The notes under the pieces were generated by a model. The model was not told the DNA's origin, ran no database searches, and saw only the letters and a program-made list of their open reading frames with translations. Shown piece by piece: positions 1 through 10,887 of a stretch of 64,000 nucleotides of DNA (positions are counted from its first letter, which is position 1; each line of letters opens with the position of its first letter). Source of the stretch: JAMXLJ01 sp036558745 (lineage in GTDB: Bacteria; Actinomycetota; Acidimicrobiia; IMCC26256; JAMXLJ01). The stretch lies in NCBI GenBank assembly GCA_036558745.1, contig DATBEZ010000116.1, positions 1 to 64,000 on the forward strand. The letters run 5' to 3'. A program made the position numbers and the translations under genes.

Positions 1-107
1 TCGGGGTCGCGCATGCCCTGCCGGCGGGCCCGCTTCGCCTCCTGCTTCTCGCGCCGCGCTCGTTCCTTCTCACGCTTCGCGAAGGTGTCCCGCTGCTTCT
101 TCGCCAT
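1..107 (-). CDS. Small basic protein, N-terminal part (runs off the left edge)
   Basis: Only the first 35 codons are visible. The protein begins MAKKQRDTFAKREKERARRE and is almost entirely Lys, Arg, Glu and Ala, so a charged helical, possibly nucleic-acid- or ribosome-associated protein is likely. The ATG start is preceded by a GAGGAG ribosome site 5-6 bases upstream. It lies 70 bases downstream of the cold-shock gene on the same strand, with a hairpin between them. No function is assigned. It resembles in composition, but not clearly in sequence, the other MAT-KQ small basic proteins in this window (near 29.5 and 36.9 kb). Confidence 0.6.
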   Translation of the reverse strand, partial: MAKKQRDTFAKREKERARREKQEAKRARRQGMRDP

Positions 108-141
108 GTGTTGCTCCTCTCGTCTGCGAGCGATCGTCTGC

Positions 142-162
142 CCGCCCGGGTGGACCGGGCGG
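142..162 (-). terminator. Hairpin between cold-shock gene and the small basic gene
   Basis: A perfect 8-bp GC-only stem (CCGCCCGG/CCGGGCGG) with a 5-base loop lies just after the cold-shock stop codon. There is no clear U-run, as is usual for high-GC actinobacterial terminators. It could end or attenuate transcription into the downstream small gene. Confidence 0.5.
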
Positions 163-177
163 TCACGACGACGCCGG

Positions 178-378
178 TCAGACCAGACGCACGTTCTGGG
201 CTTCCTCGCCCTTGCGCCCGGGTGCGACGTCGAACTCGACGCGCTGGCCCTCTTCGAGGGTGCGGAAGCCGGTCGACTGGATCGCGGAGAAGTGCACGAA
301 GACGTCGTCGGCGCCCTCACGCGAGATGAAGCCGTAACCCTTGTCGGCGTTGAACCACTTCACGGTACCTGTTGCCAC
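178..378 (-). CDS. cspA: Cold-shock protein (CspA family)
   Basis: A 66-residue single cold-shock domain, the usual length of the family. The RNP1-like motif KGYGFI and the RNP2-like motif DVFVHFSAI are intact, together with the opening GTVKWFN strand. These are the single-stranded nucleic-acid-binding faces of the OB fold, so the protein is expected to act as a cytoplasmic RNA chaperone. A longer reading frame extends upstream, but the GTG at 378 has an AAGGAG ribosome site 7 bases ahead and gives the family's canonical N-terminus (M-ATGTVKWF). The roughly 200 bases upstream hold no gene and may be the long leader typical of csp transcripts. Confidence 0.93.
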   Translation of the reverse strand: MATGTVKWFNADKGYGFISREGADDVFVHFSAIQSTGFRTLEEGQRVEFDVAPGRKGEEAQNVRLV

Positions 379-615
379 GCTGTTGCTCCTTGTGATGATG
401 ACTCCGCCGGATGGTTCTCGGCCGCTTCCCGCGCGCCGGCACCCCGAAGGGCAGCGACGACATGGGGAATACGCTCGACTCCTCACCGGCACGCATCGGC
501 GATCGGTGCTCCGACCAGCTCGTGCCGCCAGCGGAACTGCAGGCACGACGACCGTACCCACCGTGACCAGGTTACATGCTGGACCCCGCGAAGGGGGGTT
601 CGGGCCCCTGAGCGC
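379..615. other. Non-coding stretch upstream of cspA
   Basis: No credible reading frame on either strand. It contains the promoter and leader of the cold-shock gene and the region downstream of the amidohydrolase that ends at 616. No single promoter or hairpin could be assigned with confidence. Confidence 0.4.
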
Positions 616-1494
616 CTACGCGTCGAGGCCGAGCACGCGCAGCGCGTTGGTCCGAAGGAACTTCGGCCACACCTCGTCCTTGAAGCCGACGTGGGGCATC
701 TCGCCCATGATCCGCTCGATGGAGAGGCCCATCGGGAAGTAGCCGGCGTAGATGACCTTGTCGGCGCCCCGCGTGTTCGCGTAGTCGACGACGGCCTTCG
801 GGTAGTACTTGGGGGCGAACGCGCTGGTCGAGTAGTGGAGCCCCGGCCACTTCAGCATGAGCTTCACCGCGAGCTCCGTCCACGGCTCGCAGCCGTGACG
901 AGTCACGAAGACCAGCTCGGGGAAGTCGTACATCACCTCGTCGATCAGCTCGACGTGTTGGGGCGCGAACTTCAAGCGCGGACCGGGCACACCCGCGCAG
1001 CAGAAGATGGGGATCCCGAGCTCCACGCACTTCGCGTAGATCGGATACATCTTCTTGTCGTTGATCGGCACCTGCGGGAACGTCCCCGACGGGAAGCAGC
1101 CGACGGCGCGGATGCCCCACGTCTCGTAGGCGCGCACCAACTTGGCGATCCCGTCCATGCCCTCGTTCGGGTCTGCGCTCCCCGATGGGACGAACCGGTC
1201 CGGGTGACGCTTCAGCGCGAGCTCCCCGACGCCTTCCGCGTCGCCCACACCGATGAGGCCCTTCTCGATGCCGAAGCGGTCCATCTCGCGCAGCGTCGTG
1301 GAGATCGGATCGCCGGCGTCGAGGAGGTCCTTCTCGGGCACCTGCTTGAACATGTACTCCGCGGGAAACGCGAAGTCCTCCTTCGACTGACGGTCCTTGG
1401 TCTGGCGCGTGATGAACGCGTAGACCTCCTTCATGTCGCGGTGCGGGAACCCGATCATCGTGTCCACGATCCCGATCCCGTCCGGCATCCCCAT
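616..1494 (-). CDS. Amidohydrolase-2 family protein with degenerate metal sites
   Basis: 292 residues with the overall layout of the PF04909 TIM-barrel family (N-terminal strand, LREMDRFGIEKGLIGVG, PELVFVTRHGCEPW near the C-terminal third). The family normally has an N-terminal Asp-x-His metal motif and a C-terminal metal/general-base Asp in a (S/T)DYPH-like motif. Here the corresponding segments read GIVDTMIGF and IYAGYFPMG, so both metal signatures appear altered. It may be a non-canonical or non-catalytic member. The start is the ATG following a GGGAGG site; a longer frame extends upstream but lacks a better start. Transcribed alone or with the lipoprotein gene 59 bases upstream. Confidence 0.8.
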   Translation of the reverse strand: MGMPDGIGIVDTMIGFPHRDMKEVYAFITRQTKDRQSKEDFAFPAEYMFKQVPEKDLLDAGDPISTTLREMDRFGIEKGLIGVGDAEGVGELALKRHPDRFVPSGSADPNEGMDGIAKLVRAYETWGIRAVGCFPSGTFPQVPINDKKMYPIYAKCVELGIPIFCCAGVPGPRLKFAPQHVELIDEVMYDFPELVFVTRHGCEPWTELAVKLMLKWPGLHYSTSAFAPKYYPKAVVDYANTRGADKVIYAGYFPMGLSIERIMGEMPHVGFKDEVWPKFLRTNALRVLGLDA

Positions 1495-1553
1495 CGCGGC
1501 GCCTCCCGTCTGGATGTCGAGGCGTGAGTATCCCAGAGGCGCGACCCGACGGG

Positions 1554-2363
1554 TCAGCCGGCACGCACGCCGGTCACCGTGAACCGCTCGACGCTCTGCA
1601 CGTGTCCACCGGTCGACGCGCTGAGGATCAGCACCGGATCGGTCGGGTGCGCGAACGCGACGGTCGCGTGCCACGGTGAGCCCATGCCGCCGGCAGGGAC
1701 GCAGCAGAACGTTCCGAGCGAGCCGTTCGCGTGCAGCTGGACGACCTGCACCTTGATGCTCTCGTCGACGCCCGAGATCCGACCGCCGACGTCGAGCGGT
1801 GACGTCACGGTCGCGCCGTGGGCCGGCGTCGTGATCATGAGCTCGTCGTCGTCGGTTCCGACCACCTCCCACGGGACATCGGAGCCGGAGCCGTAGCGCA
1901 CGAGGTGGACGACGGCCGCGGTCGCGGTCGTCGTCCCCTCGGTGACGAAACCGACGGCGACATGGGCGCCGGCCGCGTCGGTGCGCTGCCACAGAGCCTG
2001 CGTGATCGACGTGTAGCCGAGGAACCGGGCGAACGCGAGCGCGGTCTGGCTCGCGTCGAGGTGCCAGGCCTCATGGCCGCCGTCGTGGTATCCGGCCTGC
2101 CACGCCGCGACCTCACCCAGGTTCGCGAACGGGAAGAGGACGACGTCGGCCGAGGCCCGCGCCTTCACGGTCGTCGTGGTCGACGCGACGGTCGTGCTCG
2201 TCGTCGTCGGTGCCGTCGTCGTCGTGGCGGTGGACGCGGTCGTCGCCGTCGTCGCGGCCGGCGGCGCGGACTGCTTCGCGCCACACGCCGTCACGAACGC
2301 GACCGACGTCACCGTGACCGCGACGGCGAGCAGCCTGCGGGAACCCACGTCTGCCCGGCGCAT
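1554..2363 (-). CDS. Lipoprotein with Thr-rich linker and Gmad2-like Ig domain
   Basis: 269 residues. The N-terminus has a charged start, a hydrophobic core and a lipobox ending in TACG (Cys near residue 27), so it should be a membrane-anchored lipoprotein. A low-complexity Ala/Thr linker (about 30-65) follows. A globular part then ends in a segment beginning ITTPAHGATVTSPLDVGG, which fits the Gmad2 immunoglobulin-like domain found in spore-germination and other surface proteins. The start is the ATG with AAAGGTG upstream; the longer frame adds an implausible basic extension. Function is unknown; a surface sensor or binding protein is an inference. Confidence 0.75.
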   Translation of the reverse strand: MRRADVGSRRLLAVAVTVTSVAFVTACGAKQSAPPAATTATTASTATTTTAPTTTSTTVASTTTTVKARASADVVLFPFANLGEVAAWQAGYHDGGHEAWHLDASQTALAFARFLGYTSITQALWQRTDAAGAHVAVGFVTEGTTTATAAVVHLVRYGSGSDVPWEVVGTDDDELMITTPAHGATVTSPLDVGGRISGVDESIKVQVVQLHANGSLGTFCCVPAGGMGSPWHATVAFAHPTDPVLILSASTGGHVQSVERFTVTGVRAG

Positions 2364-2474
2364 CGTCGCACCTTTCGTCACGCGCGAACGCTGTCTCGAA
2401 GGTGCGCTTTGCGGCACGTTGCGGACAGTGCCGAAGGTCCCGACTCGCCGCGACCGCGTGGTCGCGGCCGGCGG

Positions 2475-3605
2475 TCAGGTTCCGAAGCGATAGAGACGGC
2501 GCGCGTTCCCGGCCAGGATCGCCTCGCGCTCGGCCCTCGGGACACCCGACATCGACGACTGGATCGTGCGCCACGAGTGCGGCCAGTCCGCGCTGATGTG
2601 CGGGTAGTCGCTCGACCACAGGATCCGCTCGACACCGACCGCGTGACGGTTGCGGACACCGAAGGCGTCGGTCATGTACCCGAAGTGGAAGTGGCGCTCG
2701 ATGTACTCGCCGGGCGGTGCTTGGAGCCCGAAGCGGCTCACGGGGTCGAGGCGGAAGTAGTTGTTGTCGATCTGCTCCTTGACGTAGGGCACCCAGCCGA
2801 AGTCGACCTCCGCGAAGACGAAGGCCAGCTCGGGGAACCGATCGAACACGCCGTTGAACACGAGCTCGATCATTCGGTTCGGGGCGTCGTAGAAGCGGCC
2901 GTACCCCGGCAGGTGGGCGCGGTGCGCGGCGGGCATCGAGCGCGACAGGCTCACGTGGATGCTCACGGGCACACCGGCGTCGACGACGCGGGCCCACACC
3001 TTGTCGTCGTCGGCGGTGGGCGTGAGGGTTCCGTTCGGGTAGCAGCCGATCACGACGCCGCGCATCCCCGGCCGCTCGAGGACGCGGTCGATCTCCGCGA
3101 CCGCGTGCTCGACGCCGCAGTTCGGCAGCAGCACGAGACCACCGAAGCGCTCGGGCGCGTGCCCGACGTACTCCGACAGCCAGTCGTTGTAGGCCCTGAC
3201 GCACGCGAGATGGAGCTCGTCGTCGCGGTTGGCGACGATGGCCTGCGACAGACGCGGCGTCGGGTAGAGCACCTCCGCGTCGACACCGTCCTCGTCCATC
3301 TCCTCGAGACGCGCGGCAGGGTCGTACCCGCCGCGACGGAGATCCTCGAAGCGCGCCCAGCCCTTCATCTCGGTGGGCGCCAGGCCCGCGCACGCGTTCA
3401 TGCCGAAGTTGATCGGATCGCTCACGCCCTCGAGGACCCAGGCGTCACCCTCGTCGAAGCGCTCGACCCGTGGTGCCCGGTCGCGCAGCGCCGCAGGGAC
3501 GCGGGTGACCCAGAGGTCGGGCGGCTCGTTGACGTGACTGTCGGCCGAGACGAGGCGGTAGCGCCGGCTGCGGGCTGCGTCGCGTCCGTCGTTCGCTGCC
3601 GCCAC
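2475..3605 (-). CDS. Amidohydrolase-2 family metal-dependent hydrolase
   Basis: 376 residues of the PF04909 TIM-barrel family. The N-terminal metal motif is present (VSADSHVNEP, Asp-x-His), as is the C-terminal ILWSSDYPH motif carrying the conserved Asp. Family members include decarboxylases and ring-opening hydrolases of aromatic acids; the substrate cannot be told from sequence. The start is the GTG at 3605 preceded by AGGAGGA. It is divergent from the DapA-like gene at 3680, with only 74 bases between them, so the two probably share a promoter region. Unlike the paralogue ending at 616, its metal ligands look intact. Confidence 0.88.
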   Translation of the reverse strand: MAAANDGRDAARSRRYRLVSADSHVNEPPDLWVTRVPAALRDRAPRVERFDEGDAWVLEGVSDPINFGMNACAGLAPTEMKGWARFEDLRRGGYDPAARLEEMDEDGVDAEVLYPTPRLSQAIVANRDDELHLACVRAYNDWLSEYVGHAPERFGGLVLLPNCGVEHAVAEIDRVLERPGMRGVVIGCYPNGTLTPTADDDKVWARVVDAGVPVSIHVSLSRSMPAAHRAHLPGYGRFYDAPNRMIELVFNGVFDRFPELAFVFAEVDFGWVPYVKEQIDNNYFRLDPVSRFGLQAPPGEYIERHFHFGYMTDAFGVRNRHAVGVERILWSSDYPHISADWPHSWRTIQSSMSGVPRAEREAILAGNARRLYRFGT

Positions 3606-3679
3606 CCGTCCTCCTCGTTCCCACGATCCGCCTCGACCCTACCGCCGCTGCCGGCCGCTCCGTTCTCTAGGGTGACGGC

Positions 3680-4612
3680 GTGAGTCCCGCGCCGCGTCGG
3701 CCGAGCACGTACGTCATCAGCATCACGCCGTTCACCGCCGACGGCGCGCTCGACGAGGACGGGCTGCGCACGCACCTGCGACGCCTCGCCGACGCGGGCA
3801 TCGGCGTGTATCTCGGGGGGAGCGGGAGCGGCGAGGGCTACACGCTCACGCGCGAGGAGCTGGCGCGGGTGCTCACCATTGGCGCGGAGGAGCTCCGTGG
3901 CCGCGTCCCGGTGCGCGCGATGGGCGTGGAGCCACGTTCGGCACGCGACCTCGTCGAGCTCGCACGCATCGCGACCGACGCGGGAGTCGAGGCGATGCAG
4001 CTGTACTCGCTCGACATGGGTCACGGGAACCGTCCCGCGCCCGCCGAGCTCGAGCGGTATCTCACCGACGTGCTCGACGCGGTGCAGCTTCCGATGGTGC
4101 TCTCGTCGCACCAGGCCGCGGGCTACTACCTCCCGAGCGACCTCGTCGCGCGCCTCCTCGACCGATACGACACGATCGTCGGCGTCCACTGCACCAACCA
4201 CGATCTCACCTACGTCGGAGACGTGATCGACGCGGTCGACGGCCGCGTCGACGTGCACGTCGGCGGACCGATGCACGCGCTCAGCTGCCTCGCGCTCGGC
4301 GGTCAGGGGTATCTCAGCTCGGAGGGCAACCTCGCGCCGCGCCTGTGCGTGTCGGTCGTCGACGCGCATGCGCGTGGCGACCTCGCCGCGACGCACGCGG
4401 CGTACGGACGCGTCATGCGCCTGTTCGCGCAGACCCGCCGACTGGGAGGTATCGCGGCCACCAAGGCCGCGCTCACCCTCCTCGGCCTACCCGGAGGTCC
4501 TCCCCGACCGCCCCGCCTGCCGCCCGCCGAAGTGGACCTCCCCCGCGTCGCGGCGATGCTCGAGACGCTCGACGTCCCGGGCGTCGAGGGCCTCTCGCCG
4601 CTGCGGCGCTGA
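3680..4612 (+). CDS. Dihydrodipicolinate synthase/N-acetylneuraminate lyase fold protein lacking the catalytic Lys
   Basis: 310 residues with the DapA/NanA TIM-barrel layout: ITPFTADGALDEDGL at the start, the carboxylate-binding loop GSGSGEGYTLT, and a strand near residue 165. In catalytic members the latter strand reads G-(I/V)-K and provides the Schiff-base lysine; here it reads IVGVHCTNHD, with His in place of Lys. The conserved YN-x-P segment that holds the catalytic Tyr reads LSSHQAAGYYLP. Normal class I aldolase chemistry is therefore unlikely. The GTG start has a weak AGGGTG site. It is divergent from an amidohydrolase and sits upstream of an aquaporin gene. Confidence 0.8.
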   Translation: MSPAPRRPSTYVISITPFTADGALDEDGLRTHLRRLADAGIGVYLGGSGSGEGYTLTREELARVLTIGAEELRGRVPVRAMGVEPRSARDLVELARIATDAGVEAMQLYSLDMGHGNRPAPAELERYLTDVLDAVQLPMVLSSHQAAGYYLPSDLVARLLDRYDTIVGVHCTNHDLTYVGDVIDAVDGRVDVHVGGPMHALSCLALGGQGYLSSEGNLAPRLCVSVVDAHARGDLAATHAAYGRVMRLFAQTRRLGGIAATKAALTLLGLPGGPPRPPRLPPAEVDLPRVAAMLETLDVPGVEGLSPLRR

Positions 4613-4719
4613 CACGACGTTCCGGAACGCGTGGGGGCCGCGGACGGCGCGGGGTCGTTGCCGCAGGCAGGGACGGGCGCGATCATCTCGCCCAACTCCC
4701 TGCGGTGATTGGAGGGCGC

Positions 4720-5523
4720 GTGGATGCACGCAAGCTCGCCGCCGAATTCCTCGGAACCGCCCTGCTCGTCATCTTCGCGGTCGGCACCGCGACCCTGTCC
4801 TTCGGGTTCGGGCTGACAGGGACGACCGTGTCGGCCGGGGTGGTCACGACCGCGTTCGCCTTCGGTCTCGTGCTCCTCGCGCTGGTGTACGCGATCGGGC
4901 CGATCTCGGGGTGCCACATCAACCCCGCGGTGACGATGGGCTTCGTGGTGTCGCGGCGCATGCGCCTCTCCGAGGCCGCCGGCTACTGGATCGCGGAGTT
5001 CGCGGGCGGCATCGTCGGCGCGCTCATCCTGTGGGCGATCATGCGCGGCTCACCCCTCTACTCCCGCAGCCGCGTGGGACTCGGCACCAACGGCTGGGGC
5101 AAGCACTCCATCGTCCACATCGACGTCGGCGGCGCCTTCGCGACCGAGGTCGTGCTCACGTTCCTCTTCGTGCTCATCGTGCTGAGCGCGACGAGCAAGC
5201 TCGCCTCGGCGGGCTTCGCCGGCCTCGCGATCGGGATGGCGTTGACGGTCGTGCACCTCGTCGGCATCCCGCTCACCGGCACCTCGGTGAACCCGGCCCG
5301 CAGCCTGGGTCCGGCCCTTGTCGTCGGCGGCGACGCGATCCGCCAGGTCTGGCTGTTCATCGTGGCGCCGCTCATCGGCGGGGCCCTCGCGGCCCTGGCC
5401 CACGTCTATCTCTTCTACGAGCCGCCGGTCACCGGTGCCGAGGTGCCCGGGGGCGTCGAGCCCTCCGACATCGACATCGCCGGCTCGGCCGCCTCGTCGC
5501 GCCCCCGGACCTCGCCGGCCTGA
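4720..5523 (+). CDS. aqpZ: Aquaporin / MIP family channel (AqpZ-like)
   Basis: 267 residues with six hydrophobic segments and both signature loops: HINPAVTMG (near residue 68) and SVNPARSLGPAL (near residue 190). The Arg after the second NPA is the selectivity-filter arginine. The overall motif set is closer to water-type aquaporins than to glycerol facilitators, which usually have Asp after the second NPA-R. The GTG at 4720 follows GGAGGG and gives the usual short cytoplasmic N-terminus; the frame upstream of it is not credible coding. The last 30 residues are a polar tail rich in Ser, Pro and Arg. Confidence 0.92.
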   Translation: MDARKLAAEFLGTALLVIFAVGTATLSFGFGLTGTTVSAGVVTTAFAFGLVLLALVYAIGPISGCHINPAVTMGFVVSRRMRLSEAAGYWIAEFAGGIVGALILWAIMRGSPLYSRSRVGLGTNGWGKHSIVHIDVGGAFATEVVLTFLFVLIVLSATSKLASAGFAGLAIGMALTVVHLVGIPLTGTSVNPARSLGPALVVGGDAIRQVWLFIVAPLIGGALAALAHVYLFYEPPVTGAEVPGGVEPSDIDIAGSAASSRPRTSPA

Positions 5524-5562
5524 CGGCGCCGCCCGCAGACGCCCGCACGGACCGGCTGCCGG

Positions 5563-5580
5563 CGGGGTACCGCTACCCCG
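5563..5580 (+). terminator. Hairpin after the aquaporin gene
   Basis: A perfect 7-bp stem (CGGGGTA/TACCCCG) with a 4-base loop. The right arm can instead pair with a GGGGTA at 5587-5592, so two mutually exclusive hairpins are possible. A closely similar TACCCC/GGGGTA hairpin follows the next gene (7913-7938). Confidence 0.5.
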
Positions 5581-5592
5581 TCGCGAGGGGTA

Positions 5593-5964
5593 GTCGTTGG
5601 GTCATTCCTTCCCCTGCCGCCGGTCCGGGTCCGCGAGTGATACTGACGTGAGCAAATCCCCCCGGGCACGAGCGCCGAGCGAGCAGGGTGGCAAGTCAGG
5701 GCATTGGGTAGGGCTCGGTTGGCGGGGCGCCGACGATGATGTCGACGCTCCGCCCGTGCCGCGTCCGGACGTGCACGGGACCCCGGTCCCCATGGCCCTC
5801 GACCCCCAGGTCCCCGGGACGGCTGACCCCGTCCCCCCGAGACGGCGGGCGACCCGACGAACACCACGCACACCAGCCACGGCACTCGACGCCGGACGCT
5901 GCCTCCGACGCCCGCCGGCCTGACTACGCTGCGGCGAGGGGTTCGGGGCAACCAGGGGATTCGC
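5593..5964. promoter_or_regulatory. Leader region of the first kinase with repeated GATACTG element
   Basis: 372 bases without a credible gene. At 5639-5653 it holds GATACTGACGTGAGC, 47 bases after a TACCCC/GGGGTA hairpin. The same arrangement (hairpin, then GATACTGCGTGAGC at 7981-7994 after 43 bases) lies ahead of the second kinase. The element is probably a shared promoter or regulator site. GATACT could be a -10 box, but no -35 box is clear. Confidence 0.45.
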
Positions 5965-7908
5965 GTGCGGCAGCTCGGGTCGCGTTACACGCTCGACCAC
6001 GTCATCGGTCGGGGTGGGACCGGTGAGGTGTGGCTCGCGCGCGACGAGGTCGACGACCCGGTCGCGGTGAAGGTCCTGCGCCCCGAGCTCGTCGACGACC
6101 AGGAGATCGTCGTCCGATTCCTGCGCGAGCGGCAGGTTCTTCGCTCCGTGCGCAATTCGCACATCGTGGGCGTTCGGGATCTCGTGGTGGAGGGCGACAC
6201 CCTCGCCATCGTCATGGACTACGTCGCCCGGTCCGACCTGCGCACGTACCTGCGCGAGCACGGCGGCGCGCTCGCGCCGTCCGTCGCGGTGTCGCTCACG
6301 CGCCAGATGCTCGACGCGCTCGCGGTCGTGCACGCGGCCGGCGTCGTGCACCGCGACGTCAAGCCCGAGAACGTGCTCATCGACACCGACGGGAACGACC
6401 AACCGGTCGCGAAGCTCTCCGACTTCGGCGTGTCGCGTCTGCTCGACGGTGTGACCCTGACGCGCATCAGCGGGCTGATCGGCACGCCGCGCTACATGGC
6501 CCCCGAGCTCGGTCACGGTGCCGACCCGAGCCCCGCGTCCGACCTGTACGCGGTCGGTGTCGTGCTCTACGAGATGCTCGCGGCCCATCCGCCTTTCACC
6601 GGTGACCATCCGATCGCGGTGCTGCGCGCGCACGCCGAGGACGAACCCGATCGCCCGCGCGGTGTGCCCGTGAAGCTGTGGCGCGTGCTCGTGAAGCTGC
6701 TGGCCAAGGATCCGGCCCTGCGCTACCAGGACGCGCAGACCGCGGCGGACGCGCTCGCGCGCGTGCAACCGATCCTGGCCGGCATCCCGCCCCTCGCGAC
6801 CGGACCGAGCGACACCGCGAGCACGTACACACCCGGACGCAAGACGACGGGTGGCCGGCGCTGGCGGATCCCGTTGCTCACGCCGCGCCGCCTGACCACC
6901 AACCCGACGCGTGCGAGCAAACGCGACGCGTTCGTCGCCATCGCCGCGGTCGTGTCGTTCGCGGCGGTCGCGATGTTCGCGGTGGTCGTGAGCCGTCCCG
7001 CGCCCGCGGCCGGCGCGGAGCTCGCGTGGCTCGACAGCTACGACAACTTCGTGGTCCGCCGGGACTGGCAGCTGACCGGCCCGAAGGGGGACGTCTTCCG
7101 CGCAACCGAGTCGATCATGGTGACGTCTCCGACGCCGCTGAAGATGGGCACGCGCTACTACCAGGTCGTCCCCAAGAGCATCGCCCGCCTCGACACGCAG
7201 GTGCACTTCTACGGCAACAAGCCCGCCGTCGTGAACCCCGACCCCGTGTTCAGGGTCGATCTCGCGGGCGCGACGCGGGGAACGTTCGGCTACGTGAGCT
7301 ACGGCGTGCAGGTGCGCGCGGACGGCATGTCGAAGAGCCGGCTGTTGAAGTGGAACGAGGAGCTCGCGCGCGAGCGCGCCGCGATCAGCAAGCAGCTCAC
7401 CGGCGGCACGCAGGTGGAGCCCAAGTCCACGAGGCCGGTCACACCCGAGACCCAACTGGTCGACCCCGCGGCCGTGCCGGTTCCGTCCGACGTCGCCAAC
7501 GCGTTGAAGGCCGCGGCGAAGACGGCCGACGTCGCGACGCTCGGCGCGCCGACGAAGATCATCCAGATCGGCACGCCCGCACCCCCGTTGGAGAACGTCA
7601 CGCCCGCGCCCAGGTCCGACGCGCCCACCACGGTCCTCACCGACCCATCACCCGTCATTCCTGTTACCGAGCCGCCCACCACGACGACGACCGCGCCTCC
7701 GCCGGTGACCACTGACTCGAGCACGAGCACGACCGCCGCCACGACGACGTCGTCCAGCGAAGTCACCACGACATCGTCCAGCGAAGTCACCACGACGTCG
7801 TCCAGCGATCCGACGTCGCCGTCGAGCGTGAGCGCGAGCTCGACGCCAGCATCGACGGCCAGCGCACCGGACACGACGCCTCCGCTGGTCCTCCCCACCG
7901 TCGCGTAG
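5965..7908 (+). CDS. Transmembrane Ser/Thr protein kinase (PknB type), first of three
   Basis: 647 residues. Kinase domain about 9-270: GRGGTGEVW P-loop, catalytic Lys in VAVKVL, HRDVKPEN catalytic loop, DFG and MAPE. A single transmembrane helix spans about 320-342. Outside the membrane there is a conserved module (about 352-475) beginning with AWLDSYDNFVV, shared with the second kinase. A Pro/Thr/Ser-rich tail (about 560-647) containing a short tandem repeat follows and probably spans or decorates the cell wall. There are no PASTA repeats, so the ligand is not the usual peptidoglycan fragment set. The GTG start has AGGGGA 5 bases upstream. It forms a tandem pair with the kinase at 8181. Confidence 0.9.
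   Translation: MRQLGSRYTLDHVIGRGGTGEVWLARDEVDDPVAVKVLRPELVDDQEIVVRFLRERQVLRSVRNSHIVGVRDLVVEGDTLAIVMDYVARSDLRTYLREHGGALAPSVAVSLTRQMLDALAVVHAAGVVHRDVKPENVLIDTDGNDQPVAKLSDFGVSRLLDGVTLTRISGLIGTPRYMAPELGHGADPSPASDLYAVGVVLYEMLAAHPPFTGDHPIAVLRAHAEDEPDRPRGVPVKLWRVLVKLLAKDPALRYQDAQTAADALARVQPILAGIPPLATGPSDTASTYTPGRKTTGGRRWRIPLLTPRRLTTNPTRASKRDAFVAIAAVVSFAAVAMFAVVVSRPAPAAGAELAWLDSYDNFVVRRDWQLTGPKGDVFRATESIMVTSPTPLKMGTRYYQVVPKSIARLDTQVHFYGNKPAVVNPDPVFRVDLAGATRGTFGYVSYGVQVRADGMSKSRLLKWNEELARERAAISKQLTGGTQVEPKSTRPVTPETQLVDPAAVPVPSDVANALKAAAKTADVATLGAPTKIIQIGTPAPPLENVTPAPRSDAPTTVLTDPSPVIPVTEPPTTTTTAPPPVTTDSSTSTTAATTTSSSEVTTTSSSEVTTTSSSDPTSPSSVSASSTPASTASAPDTTPPLVLPTVA
7744..7811 (+). repeat. 24-bp tandem repeat inside the first kinase gene
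   Basis: About 2.8 copies of a 24-bp unit starting at 7744, 7768 and 7792, nearly identical and in frame. They encode repeats of TTSSSEVT in the extracellular Thr/Ser-rich tail. Copy number is likely to vary between strains by slippage without breaking the frame. Confidence 0.8.
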
Positions 7909-7912
7909 GCGG

Positions 7913-7938
7913 CGCTACCCCTCGGCAAAGGGGTAGCG
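7913..7938 (+). terminator. Terminator-like hairpin after the first kinase
   Basis: A 9-bp perfect stem (CGCTACCCC/GGGGTAGCG) with an 8-base loop, starting 5 bases after the stop codon. It also forms the first half of the leader arrangement duplicated ahead of both kinases. Confidence 0.6.
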
Positions 7939-8111
7939 GGGTGGTGATTCGTGCCTCTGGGCGCATCGTCACGCGTCGCGGATACTGCGTGAGCGGCTCG
8001 AGCCGCGGTCGGAGACGGAGGCCGCGGTGCACCCACGACGGGCACGCACGCGACGGGGCGGCGAGCAGGCCGGCGCTCCACCGCAGGGGCATGGGCAGGG
8101 CAGGGTGAGAA

Positions 8112-8147
8112 GGACGGGGCATCGACGATGTGGTCGGTGCCCCGTCC
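8112..8147 (+). promoter_or_regulatory. Leader hairpin ahead of the second kinase
   Basis: A perfect 9-bp stem (GGACGGGGC/GCCCCGTCC) enclosing 18 bases. It contains the alternative GTG start at 8130 in its loop, which argues against that start. It ends 33 bases before the preferred TTG start and may attenuate transcription or affect translation. Confidence 0.45.
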
Positions 8148-8180
8148 TCGTACTGGCGATCGCGCCGGACAGGGGTCCGA

Positions 8181-10784
<2,604 letters not shown>

Positions 10785-10887
10785 GTTCCTGGTCGCGCTC
10801 GCAGGCTCGCCGCTCCCCTGCCAACAGCACGACCCGGCGACGGAGCAAGCTCCGATCGCCTGACGGACGACGCGGCCCGCCCGAGTC

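Noticed and set aside
1818..3683. Long opposite-strand frame of 621 codons over the lipoprotein and amidohydrolase
   Set aside because: It is a shadow of the minus-strand genes: Arg-rich, no domain signature, and the real genes have ribosome sites and motifs.
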